Of a DNA stretch of 64,000 bases, positions 8,412-17,639 are shown piece after piece. The translations under genes and the position numbers were made by a program. Every line of letters starts with the position of its first letter. The first letter of the stretch is position 1. The notes beneath the pieces were generated by a model. The model was not told the origin of the DNA and made no database searches. It saw only the letters and a list, made by a program, of their open reading frames with translations. The stretch is from an uncultured Oceanospirillaceae bacterium (GTDB lineage Bacteria > Pseudomonadota > Gammaproteobacteria > Pseudomonadales > Balneatricaceae): positions 27,937-91,936 of the forward strand of contig CAKZOD010000088.1 of NCBI GenBank assembly GCA_937136055.1, written 5' to 3'.

Positions 8412-9974
8412 TTATTTATAAAGTAACTCAGGCAGATACGTCGCGATTTGAGGCATCATCCAAATTAGACCAATGCCAACCAACTGCAATGCAACATAGG
8501 GCGCAACTCCTTGGTATATTTGCCCTGTTGTGATCTCTTTAGGTGCAGCTCCCCTTAAATAAAAGAGAGAGAAACCAAAAGGCGGGGTGAGAAAACTCGT
8601 TTGCAAATTGATAGCAATAATCACCGCTAGCCAAATGGGATCATGCCCCATTAAAATCAAACTTGGGACGACTATCGGTAATAAGATTACTGATATCTCG
8701 ACAAAATCGAGAAAAAATCCCATGACAAAAATAAGTAGCATCACAAAGATTAGCGCGCCGACTTCTCCACCAGGCATTTGCTCAATAATTTGATGAACCC
8801 GCGCTTCTCCACCAATACCTATGAACACCAATGAAAATAAGCTTGCAGCAATGATAGTGACAAAAATCATTGAGGTGATTGTCATCGTATTAGTACAAAC
8901 AGGTGCGAGCATTTTTTGACGTATCAAGCGTTTTATTGAAATATAAATCGCATTAACCGCCAATATAAGCAGCACGATAGCCAATCCAACTAATAGGTAC
9001 TCACTCATTTCAACATGGTCTTTTTGCAAACGTATTGTCACATTACCCGCCAGTATTATTACCACCAGCAACGCTGCTGTTCCTATACTTAACCAAAAAT
9101 TTGAATCCCTCCCTTGCAGCCGAAACCCCGCTAATAAAATTGCACCAATTGCCCCCACAGCCGCCGCTTCCGTTGGCGTTGCTATACCACCGAGAATAGA
9201 ACCTAGTACTGAAATAATAAGCACTAATGGCGGGATTAAGATGGTTATAATTCGCTTAACATTAACTTGTTCTCGTTTCTCTTTTGCCAGTGCTGGAGCC
9301 ACTTCAGGTTTTATTCGGGCATAAACCAAAATGTATACAACATACAGGGCAATCAAAACGAGCCCCGGTAGTAACGCTGCAGAAAACATTTGACCAACTG
9401 AGATTGTCTCTAGCGTAAACAGCCCCTGTTTAATCTGTGCTTGTTGAAAGGCGTTCGACATCACCTCAGAAAGGATAATAAGCAACGTAGAAGGTGGAAT
9501 TATTTGCCCTAAAGTCCCTGCTGTTGCTACAGTTCCCGCCGCTAAACTTGGGGAGTAACCGTTGCGTAACATGGTCGGCAACGCAATTAACGCCATTGTT
9601 ACCACAGTCGCCCCCACTATACCGGTTGATGCAGCCAACAATGCACCAACAATGACGACTGATAGGCCAAGCCCGCCTTTTAGCCCCCCTAGCAAACGCC
9701 CCATTTCTTCGAGTAAATCTTCAGCGATGCGACTGCGCTCTAACACTAACCCCATAATCACGAAAAGCGGAATCGCTATTAGTACATCTCTTGTCATCAC
9801 TCCAAAGATACGCTGAGAAAGTGCGCCAAGTAGCACAAAGTCAAACTGCTCAGTATAGGTACCAATAATAGCGAACATAACGGCAATTCCGGCAATGGTA
9901 AATGCGACAGGGTAGCCCAGCATAATGGCACCAAATAATGCCACAAACATAATGATGTCTAAATATTCAAGCAT
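8412..9974 (-). CDS. TRAP transporter large permease (DctM family)
   Basis: A hydrophobic protein of about 520 residues with many transmembrane segments, the 12-plus helix channel subunit of a TRAP transporter. DctM-type motifs include the N-terminal ALFGAIMLGYPVAFTIAG, the loop MGLVLERSRIAEDLLEEM, and ATAGTLGQIIPPSTLLI. A charged central insertion near residues 230-340 makes it longer than the usual ~430, as seen in the larger-permease subgroup. The ATG at 9974 overlaps the end of the small permease gene by 8 nt (ATGCTTGA), which implies translational coupling. Substrate is set by the binding protein at 10.7-11.8 kb. Confidence 0.9.
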   Translation of the reverse strand: MLEYLDIIMFVALFGAIMLGYPVAFTIAGIAVMFAIIGTYTEQFDFVLLGALSQRIFGVMTRDVLIAIPLFVIMGLVLERSRIAEDLLEEMGRLLGGLKGGLGLSVVIVGALLAASTGIVGATVVTMALIALPTMLRNGYSPSLAAGTVATAGTLGQIIPPSTLLIILSEVMSNAFQQAQIKQGLFTLETISVGQMFSAALLPGLVLIALYVVYILVYARIKPEVAPALAKEKREQVNVKRIITILIPPLVLIISVLGSILGGIATPTEAAAVGAIGAILLAGFRLQGRDSNFWLSIGTAALLVVIILAGNVTIRLQKDHVEMSEYLLVGLAIVLLILAVNAIYISIKRLIRQKMLAPVCTNTMTITSMIFVTIIAASLFSLVFIGIGGEARVHQIIEQMPGGEVGALIFVMLLIFVMGFFLDFVEISVILLPIVVPSLILMGHDPIWLAVIIAINLQTSFLTPPFGFSLFYLRGAAPKEITTGQIYQGVAPYVALQLVGIGLIWMMPQIATYLPELLYK

Positions 9975-10506
9975 TTGAGCGCTCCTGTTGAACGTCACTT
10001 CCCCGAACAATCAATAAAACATCTCGGCTTATAGCCGCAATCGCTTGAATAACCAGTAAAAAACAAAAGACAGGGATTATCGTCTTTAGAAGAAATGAAG
10101 CAGGTATACCCCCTACTGATATTGGGCCTTCAAGGATTTTCCAGCTGTTAAATACAAATTTCCAACTCATCAAGGCGATCATCACACACATTGGAAGTAA
10201 AAAAACGAGATGACCAAAAAGATTGATCATGGCGCGCTTTCGCGCACTGAAGCTTGCATAAAAAATATCGACACGTACATGGCCATCAACCAGCATGGTA
10301 TAGCCAGCACCTATCATGAACATTGCAGCATGCATATAAAGCACAGCTTCGCTTAAGAATATAAAAGTAATACCAAACAAGTATCTGAGCATAACGATAG
10401 AGAACTGTAACAGCACCATTGTGATGGCAAACCAGCGAATACTCTCTCCCACTCGTTTGTTAATGTTGTCAATCATTGAAACCCATTGATCATGAGATTG
10501 AGCCAT
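9967..10506 (-). CDS. TRAP transporter small permease (DctQ family)
   Basis: A 179-residue protein with four hydrophobic helices, the usual DctQ topology. The motif LYMHAAMFMIGAGYTMLVDGHVRVDIFY, given here only for its ends (LYMHA...RVDIFY), spans the conserved central region around residues 78-105. It pairs with the large permease, which starts inside its last codons. ATG at 10506 has AAGG upstream. It lies 172 bp after the binding-protein gene, and all three genes read in the same direction. Confidence 0.88.
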   Translation of the reverse strand: MAQSHDQWVSMIDNINKRVGESIRWFAITMVLLQFSIVMLRYLFGITFIFLSEAVLYMHAAMFMIGAGYTMLVDGHVRVDIFYASFSARKRAMINLFGHLVFLLPMCVMIALMSWKFVFNSWKILEGPISVGGIPASFLLKTIIPVFCFLLVIQAIAAISRDVLLIVRGSDVQQERSNA

Positions 10507-10678
10507 TTAATAACCTTGTTATTTTTGTGGGTAGGTGAGTGCTAATGGCATATTTCAACAATTAGTGATCACTCAATTAGAGATAATTTACAAAGCAGCG
10601 CATAAGAGATTATCTATTTATAATTAATCACTTACACGCCATAGCTCACATGCCAATTAATAGCTGTGATTCAAAAGT

Positions 10679-11776
10679 TTAATATTTGTAATCTAAACCA
10701 CGCGCATTCATTTGGCCATTATCTGCATAGCCTTTATAGGTACGCATAGCACTGCGATAATCAAGGTAGCTGGCTGTAATACGGCGAACTAACTCATCAT
10801 CATCCGCTTTGAGCTCCTCCATAACTTCACCGGCTGCATTACCCATAGCAAGAATGACATCTTCAGGGAGTCTCTTAACAATTACGCCTTTTTCGTCCAC
10901 TAACTTTTGTAAGGCTTTTGCATGATTTGTGGTGTATTCAGTCCATACTGGGTTGTAAAGTGACTCACAAGCATAGGCGACTGCTTTTTGTAAATCTTCA
11001 GGCAATGCGGCAAATGCATCAGTGTTTACAACACACTCTTCAGCAGAAGATGGCTCGCCAACACCCGGCCAGTAATAATATTTAGCTATTTGATGAAAAC
11101 CTAACGCGCTATCTGTCCACGGGCCAATAAACTCACCTGCATCCAAGGTGCCGGTTTGTAACGCTTGAAACATTGCACGCCCGCCCATTGCTTGAACTGC
11201 CATACCCATTTTCGAACACATTTGCGAGGCGAGACCAGTTGTGCGAAAGCGTAACCCCTTTAAATCGTCAACGGAGTTTATTTCTTTTCTAAACCAGCCC
11301 GCCCACTGTGGCCCAGAGTTACCACACAAAAAAGGCTTAAGGTTAAATTTAGCATATAGCTCGTCATATAGTGCTTGACCACCGCCGTGTGCCATCCACC
11401 CAAATTGCTCATCGGCAGTTAAACCGAATGGCTGTGACCCGAATAATAGAAAACCTTTTGATTTTGATCCCCAATACGCAGGTACTGAATGATAAAGATC
11501 CGCAGTGCCTTCCGATACCGCATCAAACACCCCACGCCCGGGTACAATCTCACCTGCTGCGTAAAGCTTTACTTCAATGCGACCACCAGAAAGTGCAGTA
11601 ATTCGATCGGCTAAAGTTTGCGCAGCAACACCTGGACCTGGGAGGTTTTTAGGCCATGAAGTCACCATTCGCCATTTAATTTTATCACTGGCGATGGCCG
11701 GGGCTGACAAAGTCGCTGCCGCTGCTGTTCCCAATGCTGCAACAGAAGTATTTTTAAGGAATGCTCTTCTTTTCAT
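10679..11776 (-). CDS. TRAP transporter substrate-binding protein (TakP-like)
   Basis: A 365-residue periplasmic binding protein. The N-terminus MKRRAFLKNTSVAALG is a twin-arginine-type signal followed by an alanine-rich stretch ending APAIAS. The mature part begins KIKWRMVTSWPKN, and the segments GGRIEVKLYAAGEIVPG and FIGPWTDSALGFHQ resemble TakP, the 2-oxoacid-binding TRAP protein of Rhodobacter. The ligand could be a 2-oxo acid such as 2-oxoisovalerate, which would suit the valine genes nearby; lactate is an alternative. Start ATG has GGAGAAAAC just before it. First gene of the TRAP operon. Confidence 0.85.
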   Translation of the reverse strand: MKRRAFLKNTSVAALGTAAAATLSAPAIASDKIKWRMVTSWPKNLPGPGVAAQTLADRITALSGGRIEVKLYAAGEIVPGRGVFDAVSEGTADLYHSVPAYWGSKSKGFLLFGSQPFGLTADEQFGWMAHGGGQALYDELYAKFNLKPFLCGNSGPQWAGWFRKEINSVDDLKGLRFRTTGLASQMCSKMGMAVQAMGGRAMFQALQTGTLDAGEFIGPWTDSALGFHQIAKYYYWPGVGEPSSAEECVVNTDAFAALPEDLQKAVAYACESLYNPVWTEYTTNHAKALQKLVDEKGVIVKRLPEDVILAMGNAAGEVMEELKADDDELVRRITASYLDYRSAMRTYKGYADNGQMNARGLDYKY

Positions 11777-12230
11777 GTTTTCTCCAAATCATTTCAAGAA
11801 CCCCAAATGAAAGTACTTTGTCAATTTTAGAGTTCTGTTTAATTATTTTTAATCGATAGAATAAGTATGAAAATACGCCACATACAGTTGTATATACAAG
11901 GCTATAAAATAATATATAGATTAATTTTACATCCGTAAAGCAGATCACTTTTTGACAGATAATTTATATCGACTCTGCGATGAATAAATTTTTAATCGTG
12001 AGAAGAAATTAACTACCAACAACAAATAGTGACTGTGAAAGACAACAGTTCCATCATCTATTTATATGAAAATCATTGAAAATAAAGCAATTGTAAATCC
12101 TGATAGTTTACACTTGAACTGTTGTCAAATGTAAAGTAGAACATATATCTAAAATTAGCATCATACTTTTCGCTAATTGACACTCAAGGAAGTAAGTAGC
12201 TGATAACGCTACTCAATACGAGACAGGGAT
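11777..12230. other. 454-bp AT-rich divergent intergenic region with a 12-bp palindrome
   Basis: The control region between the TRAP operon (minus) and an unknown gene (plus). A perfect palindrome, ttgtatatacaa, lies at 11888-11899, 112 bp upstream of the binding-protein start. Its TTGTA...TACAA form is like operators of FCD-type GntR repressors, which often control TRAP operons. No other gene or RNA was recognised here. Confidence 0.4.
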
Positions 12231-13043
12231 ATGCTCAACAAAGTCGCCAATGATGTATTCTTACAGATAATAATGCCCAACTGGAAACGCAGTGCTTCCT
12301 ATGGTATTAGCCCCCGGCCTTGGCTAAAAACATTTACCAAAGTTGCTAGAGATACAAATACTTTGTCTGTCAATCTAGCAGCATCGTTAGCAGCCTCTCC
12401 TTCTTTATTGCGTATTTTACTGAACAGTTTTTCTCACAAAAAAGCATTCCCAACCGTGAATGACATCATTATCAATCTCGCATTTGAAATGAGTCAGCCA
12501 TCTTTTATTAAAAAACTGGAAGAACTACCAGAGTTATGGCGTTTAAAAGCCTTTGCTAGCGCATTGAGAACCCAATGGCTAGAACATATCGACCAAAGTT
12601 TTGTACTGAACTCACAGTTCATCAACATCCATAAACGCTCTCCAAAACAGTTGATTGAACAGGATTTTGATGCATCACCTTTACTTGATTCAACACTGTG
12701 TAATACTGAAAAGCTCGCTCATGCTTATTTTAAAAGTTATGCCTGTGATAGAGCACTCACTCAAGTAACTGTTTGGTTCGCTAGCAAAAGCAATAACTGT
12801 GAAGTAAAAGAATGCCCACCAACGACGATAAAAGTAAGTATCAACCCGGATAAAGGGGTTGAACTCGGTTTTTTTCGCCAAGATTATGATTACTCCATAG
12901 GCCAGTCTAATCAGCTGCAATGGTTACAAGAAAGCAGCCTTGATAGAAGTAAAGCACTGGAGTCTGCTCGTTTTGAAAATCTGCAATTAGGCCACCTTAC
13001 CAAGCATGTTTTTTGGGAAAGAGATAAGCTCAACGTCGCTTAA
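12231..13043 (+). CDS. Protein of unknown function
   Basis: A 270-residue soluble-looking protein not recognised as any family. It has no signal peptide or membrane helix and no clear nucleotide-binding motif. The first half is rich in helix-forming residues; the second half has short beta-like runs (ALTQVTVWFASK, TTIKVSINPDKGVELGFF). The possible start is the ATG at 12231, preceded by ACAGGGAT. Its TAA overlaps the stop of the convergent glycerophosphodiesterase gene by 3 bp. Codon use looks like that of its neighbours, so it is probably a real gene. Confidence 0.6.
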   Translation: MLNKVANDVFLQIIMPNWKRSASYGISPRPWLKTFTKVARDTNTLSVNLAASLAASPSLLRILLNSFSHKKAFPTVNDIIINLAFEMSQPSFIKKLEELPELWRLKAFASALRTQWLEHIDQSFVLNSQFINIHKRSPKQLIEQDFDASPLLDSTLCNTEKLAHAYFKSYACDRALTQVTVWFASKSNNCEVKECPPTTIKVSINPDKGVELGFFRQDYDYSIGQSNQLQWLQESSLDRSKALESARFENLQLGHLTKHVFWERDKLNVA

Positions 13044-14113
13044 GGCTTGTTTACAGCTTTTGATTTAAGTAAATCAACTGCGACATCTGGAAAGTCGGTG
13101 AACACACCATCAACTCCCACCTTAAAGTAAAAGATTTCTAACTGCTCTTCTAAAGAAGAAGCGTAGTTAGCTTTGCGTCTTTCATTGCGCCGAAATGTAT
13201 AAGGATGAACCACCAAATTTGCACTGTGCGCTTCTTTGGCTAGATGAGATATTTGCAGCTTGTCGGCTGATGCTGAGTTCTTGATAAGCATTTCTTTATA
13301 GGGACCAATACCTTGAGCGTACTGCGCTATTTGTTCCATTGCACCTGCTTTAAGCATCCAATCATATTGATAGTTAATGACACCTTGCTCAGAGTAAACG
13401 CTCGTTATTCCCCAGCGAGTTTGAGCAATCAGCTGAACTAGCTTAATGTCCATCTGATATTCATCGAGCAATGTATAGCGAATCCTTTGTAATTCACTAG
13501 CATCAAAACTTTGCAGATACACTTTAGATGAGCGCTTGGTATAACCGTGTTTTGCTAATACCTTTAATACTTTACGGCTGATATCTTTGCCTTCGTGACG
13601 ATGAAAGCTCGGGTTCTTTATTTCAGGATAAATGCCAACATCCTGTCCTGTTATACGGTTCAATTTTTGAATCAACGCCAATTCTTGCTCAAACAAATGA
13701 ACCTTAAACACACCTTTACGTAAAGATTTACGCTCTAAAGTGGCAATTTCATCCCAAGTGAAATCTATGGCATAGTAATGTCCATCAGATCTGGCACGAT
13801 TTTTATAACGCTCTGCCACATCGGTCACTTTCTCTAAATAAACATCATGCAGAACAATCAATCTATCATCTTTAGTCAGCACCAAATCTTGTTCGATATA
13901 ATCAGCACCCATTTCAAACGCAAGCTGTTTAGATGCCAAGCTGTGTTGCGGCTGATATCCACTTGCACCGCGATGGGCAATAACTATCTTTTCTAAGTGA
14001 GACGCGACTGAATGACTTTGACTTTTATCCTTTGCAACGCCTGATAAAACTGGGCTCGCTAGCGTAATAGCTAGTAAAGTAAATAGTGTTTTATTAAAGC
14101 GCATGTTTGGCAT
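13040..14113 (-). CDS. glpQ: Periplasmic glycerophosphodiester phosphodiesterase
   Basis: A GDPD TIM-barrel enzyme of about 357 residues that hydrolyses glycerophosphodiesters to glycerol-3-phosphate and an alcohol. A signal peptide (LFTLLAITLASPVLSG) is followed by the GDPD signature IVIAHRGASGYQPQHSL. The metal ligands lie in ADYIEQDLVLTKD and the catalytic LIVLHDVYL, with a C-terminal VDGVFTDFPD. This fits the periplasmic GlpQ type. Start is uncertain among TTG 14119, ATG 14113 and ATG 14104. It follows the HDAC-family gene by 15 bp and probably shares its transcript. Confidence 0.9.
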   Translation of the reverse strand: MPNMRFNKTLFTLLAITLASPVLSGVAKDKSQSHSVASHLEKIVIAHRGASGYQPQHSLASKQLAFEMGADYIEQDLVLTKDDRLIVLHDVYLEKVTDVAERYKNRARSDGHYYAIDFTWDEIATLERKSLRKGVFKVHLFEQELALIQKLNRITGQDVGIYPEIKNPSFHRHEGKDISRKVLKVLAKHGYTKRSSKVYLQSFDASELQRIRYTLLDEYQMDIKLVQLIAQTRWGITSVYSEQGVINYQYDWMLKAGAMEQIAQYAQGIGPYKEMLIKNSASADKLQISHLAKEAHSANLVVHPYTFRRNERRKANYASSLEEQLEIFYFKVGVDGVFTDFPDVAVDLLKSKAVNKP

Positions 14114-14128
14114 GTTCAATCGTATCTC

Positions 14129-15049
14129 TTAAGATTTCATCAAGGCTTTAAGGTGAGCTACCGCTGTGCGACCTAGTGCATTAATAGCGTAGCCGCCTTC
14201 TAACATAGAAATTATTTTTCCTTGTGCGTGCTTATCGGCAAGGGCCACAAGCTCACTGGTTAGCCAATGATAGTCTGGGTCAATTAAACTGTGAGAAGAC
14301 ATTTGATCAGCTACATGGCCATCAAACCCCGCTGATATGATAATAAGTTGCGGTGCAAATTCATCAATCTGTTTAAACCACTGGCTTACTGCTTCCCGAT
14401 AATCCTCACTACTGATATCTGCAGCTAGCGGAATATTAATGACGTTACTGGCGCTCGCTTCACTACCTGAATATGGATAGAACGGGTGTTGAAAGCTGGA
14501 ACAAAATAGAATTTTTTCATTGCCTTCAACGATATTTTGCGTGCCATTCCCGTGGTGCACATCAAAATCGACAATAGCAACACGCTCTAAGCCATATTTT
14601 TCAATGGCATAATTAGCACAAATTGCCACATTGTTAAAAAAACAAAAACCCATAGCACGCTTTCGCTCTGCGTGATGTCCTGGTGGTCTTACTGGACAAA
14701 ACGCCGCTCGATGCTCCTTTTTCATCAATAAATCAACTGCCATCACCCCTGCTCCTGCTGCCAACTGCGCCGCTTGCAAGGTCGCCTCCATCATATGGGT
14801 ATCACCATCAATTTCAAAGATACCTTGTGACGGTGCATTTGAGAACAAATGCTCAATATACGCATCATCATGGGCGAGCAATAGTTGCTCTTTCGTCACT
14901 TTTTCACTGTAGTATTGAGGGCAGACGAAACTTAACCCAGAACTTATCAACTGATCATTAATCACACTAAGTCTTGCAGGTTGCTCTGGGTGGCCTTCAC
15001 CTAAATTGTGCTCAATACACGATGGGTGGGAAATGATTGCGACAGACAT
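14129..15049 (-). CDS. Histone deacetylase family protein (class II-like amidohydrolase)
   Basis: A 306-residue zinc amidohydrolase of the HDAC/acetoin-utilisation superfamily. Key motifs are RPPGHHAERKRAMGFCFFNN (active-site His pair), VAIVDFDVHHGNGTQ (zinc-binding Asp/His), ISAGFDGHVAD (second zinc Asp) and LEGGYAI. All catalytic residues are present. Bacterial members deacetylate polyamines or small amides rather than histones; the substrate here is not evident. It has a strong AAGGAGG ribosome site before the ATG at 15049 and is followed by glpQ in an apparent two-gene operon. Confidence 0.92.
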   Translation of the reverse strand: MSVAIISHPSCIEHNLGEGHPEQPARLSVINDQLISSGLSFVCPQYYSEKVTKEQLLLAHDDAYIEHLFSNAPSQGIFEIDGDTHMMEATLQAAQLAAGAGVMAVDLLMKKEHRAAFCPVRPPGHHAERKRAMGFCFFNNVAICANYAIEKYGLERVAIVDFDVHHGNGTQNIVEGNEKILFCSSFQHPFYPYSGSEASASNVINIPLAADISSEDYREAVSQWFKQIDEFAPQLIIISAGFDGHVADQMSSHSLIDPDYHWLTSELVALADKHAQGKIISMLEGGYAINALGRTAVAHLKALMKS

Positions 15050-15149
15050 TAAACCTCCTTATCCTCAATAACGTTACAGTATTACAGCACTTTACCAGCT
15101 TGGAAAAAATACCCATATACGACTATGGCATTAGGGCCGCTCTAAAATC

Positions 15150-17063
15150 CTATGATGATTCTGGCTTATTAGAGACGGCTTCATTTTCCAGCTTCTCTTT
15201 TCCTTCATCGCCTGTTTCTTGGGCCTCTTTAGCTAAAGGTAAGGAGAAGTGTATTTCATCTAGATCTTGATCGACAATTTTAAAACCAAAACCTAAAAAT
15301 ATGTTTTGCATAGGTTTATTATCTTTGCGCGTATACGCAATCACCGCATCTAGGCCCCGTGATGTCGCAATACTTATTAGCCATCGTAACAACGTTCTAG
15401 CCATGCCTTTACCTTGCTGCTCTTCTCTGACAACAAAAGCGACTTCAGCGCTATTCGCCGCTGGCACAAAATAATAACGCCCTACAGCTTGAATGGTTTC
15501 CTGTGGCCCTTTCCTGCTTGTGATGCACAAAGCAACATCCGTATTTTGATCAACAGCCACTAAACTTGATGAGGTTTCTCTGGACATGCGGGTTGGCCGA
15601 TAGTTATAGCGCATCAACAAGGTTTCCTTTTTATGAGAGTAAAAGAACTCTTGTAAATGCCGCTCATCAGAAGGTACTAAAGGCCTTAAAGTGTACTTCT
15701 GGTTTTGTAGTTTTAGTGTTTTTTGTGACACCCTACCCAGCTCAGGTATTTGCCCTGGAGACTGGGTTTGATAGTGCGGTACACGCATATGCTGGCGCAC
15801 TTGTGCCAATAGCTCGTCTCTAAATTTAGGGTGGGCTATTTTGATCATCTCAAGGGCACGCTCGCGGATACTCTTTCCGCGCAAGCTGGCAATCCCGTAT
15901 TCTGTCACAACATAGTGCACATCTCCACGAGAGGTAACAACGCCACTGCCCTCTGTAAGCAGTGCAGTGATTTTAGACACGGTGCCGTTTTTGGCCGTCG
16001 ATGGAAGCGCAATAATAGGCTTGCCTCCCTTGCTCATTGATGCACCGCGAATGAAATCAACTTGTCCGCCGATACCACTATAGAATTGATAACCGATTGA
16101 ATCGGAGACCACTTGCCCGGTTAAATCGACCTCAATGGCACTATTAATCGAGACCATGTTGTCATTTTTAGCGATATTAGCCGGTGCATTAACATACTCA
16201 GAAGGATGGAATTCAACATGAGGGTTATTATCGACAAAGTCATAGAGCTTTTTACTGCCCATGCAAAAACTCGTGATGATTTTTTCTCTATGAAAACTTT
16301 TACATCGATTATTAACCACCCCAGATTCAACAAGATCAATCAAACTATCACTGAACATTTCAGTATGAATGCCTAAATCTTTGTGATCTGTCAGATACTT
16401 AAGCACTGCATCCGGAATTTTTCCAATTCCTACTTGTAATGTATCGCCATCCTCAATCAATAGTGAAACATACTGACCAATTTGTTCAGTCACAGGGTCA
16501 ATTTTACTAGGTAGATGCTCAATAATCGGTTGATGCCCTTCTTGCCAGTAATCGATTTCATCCACATGAATAAAGGATTGACCACCGGTACGCGGCATTT
16601 GATCATTCACTTGGGCAATGATTGTCTTTGCACATTTTACTGCGCCACTGACAACATCGACAGAGACGCCCATTGAACAATAGCCGAAGCTATCGGGAGG
16701 GCTCACCATGATCAAGGCAACATCTAATGGCAAAATATCATCTTCGAACAGAGAGGGGATTTCCGAGAGAAAGCACGGCGTGTAATCAGCATAGCCTGCT
16801 GCTACCGCATCGCGTACCCCTGCCCCTAAAAACAGTGAATTAATTTTGAATACATCACGGTATTTCGGCTGCGCCCATACAGGCTCGTCTAAAGTGAGAA
16901 TATGAACAACTTCAATATCACTAACCCCTTTAAGATTAGCTAACATATCAGCAATGAGTGTACTGGGCACCGCAGCATTTGATCCGATAAATAGACGATC
17001 ACCTGACTGTAAAATCTGGCTCCAATCAAACTGACTCTTCTCGACTTCTAATTGACCTTTCAC
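15150..17063 (-). CDS. Acetyl-CoA hydrolase/CoA-transferase fused to a GNAT acetyltransferase domain
   Basis: A 637-residue two-domain protein. Residues 1 to about 430 form a class I CoA-transferase/hydrolase of the acetate or 4-hydroxybutyrate CoA-transferase type, with GIGGQVDFIRGAS (glycine motif) and YVVTEYGIASLRGKS (likely catalytic Glu region). Residues from about 460 to 620 form a GNAT domain with VAFVVREEQQGKGMARTLL (acetyl-CoA pyrophosphate loop Q/RxxGxG/A). The last 20 residues are acidic and disordered. Start is GTG at 17063 behind AAAGGTG. The fusion may couple acyl-CoA handling with protein or small-molecule acetylation; substrates are unknown. Confidence 0.88.
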   Translation of the reverse strand: MKGQLEVEKSQFDWSQILQSGDRLFIGSNAAVPSTLIADMLANLKGVSDIEVVHILTLDEPVWAQPKYRDVFKINSLFLGAGVRDAVAAGYADYTPCFLSEIPSLFEDDILPLDVALIMVSPPDSFGYCSMGVSVDVVSGAVKCAKTIIAQVNDQMPRTGGQSFIHVDEIDYWQEGHQPIIEHLPSKIDPVTEQIGQYVSLLIEDGDTLQVGIGKIPDAVLKYLTDHKDLGIHTEMFSDSLIDLVESGVVNNRCKSFHREKIITSFCMGSKKLYDFVDNNPHVEFHPSEYVNAPANIAKNDNMVSINSAIEVDLTGQVVSDSIGYQFYSGIGGQVDFIRGASMSKGGKPIIALPSTAKNGTVSKITALLTEGSGVVTSRGDVHYVVTEYGIASLRGKSIRERALEMIKIAHPKFRDELLAQVRQHMRVPHYQTQSPGQIPELGRVSQKTLKLQNQKYTLRPLVPSDERHLQEFFYSHKKETLLMRYNYRPTRMSRETSSSLVAVDQNTDVALCITSRKGPQETIQAVGRYYFVPAANSAEVAFVVREEQQGKGMARTLLRWLISIATSRGLDAVIAYTRKDNKPMQNIFLGFGFKIVDQDLDEIHFSLPLAKEAQETGDEGKEKLENEAVSNKPESS

Positions 17064-17420
17064 TTTGCACCTTTATATTAACTAAGAATATTCACTAAGA
17101 GCATTAACGACCACTCATTGACCAACTCAAATGATGATAGATCACCTATCTAGAGCATTTTTTAAACCTTTGGTGATCCCAACCTTAAACTCATCACAAG
17201 TCACTAGGTATATTATTCTCTCTATCTGTGACCCTTTTATTAATCTATATCAATGTTTGTGCTAATCAATACGCCTCAACCAGCACTGATCAGTTTTTAA
17301 CCGTATACTAAGATTGTGAGAGATAACAAGTCTCTAGAAAGTAGCATCTAACGCATTTACAACTTTTACAGCCTCTCACTTGGCGTTCAGCAAACCTAGA
17401 CTATAATAAATTGTGGTAAA

Positions 17421-17466
17421 CAATAATCGCGATACTTAAGGGCACCCTAAGAGTATCTGATTATTG
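17421..17466. promoter_or_regulatory. 46-bp nested near-palindrome in a 576-bp intergenic region
   Basis: Outer arms caataatc (17421-17428) and gattattg (17459-17466) are exact reverse complements. Inner arms gatacttaaggg (17431-17442) and ccctaagagtatc (17445-17457) match with one bulge. The whole folds as one long hairpin between the acetyl-CoA hydrolase/GNAT gene (minus) and the flagellin-like gene (plus). It could be an RNA structure or an operator. The rest of 17064-17639 holds only a weak sigma-28-like -35 element, taaagtta at 17512-17519, with a poor -10. Confidence 0.55.
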
Positions 17467-17639
17467 ATCGCTGATAAAAGATGATAACGGGTTGCAAGTA
17501 GCAGTGTTCAATAAAGTTAGAACCTCGATCCGTTAGCAATGACAGTAGCTGCTGATTGATAGCAGTGTAATACCATTTGATATTACAAACACTGGATAAA
17601 GCAGCATCTTTGGCGACACGCTTCTATAGGGAGATTATA

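Noticed and set aside
17512..17540. Sigma-28 promoter for the flagellin-like gene
   Set aside because: The -35 region matches (taaagtta), but the expected -10 GCCGATAA is not present at the correct distance, so it is not called as a promoter.
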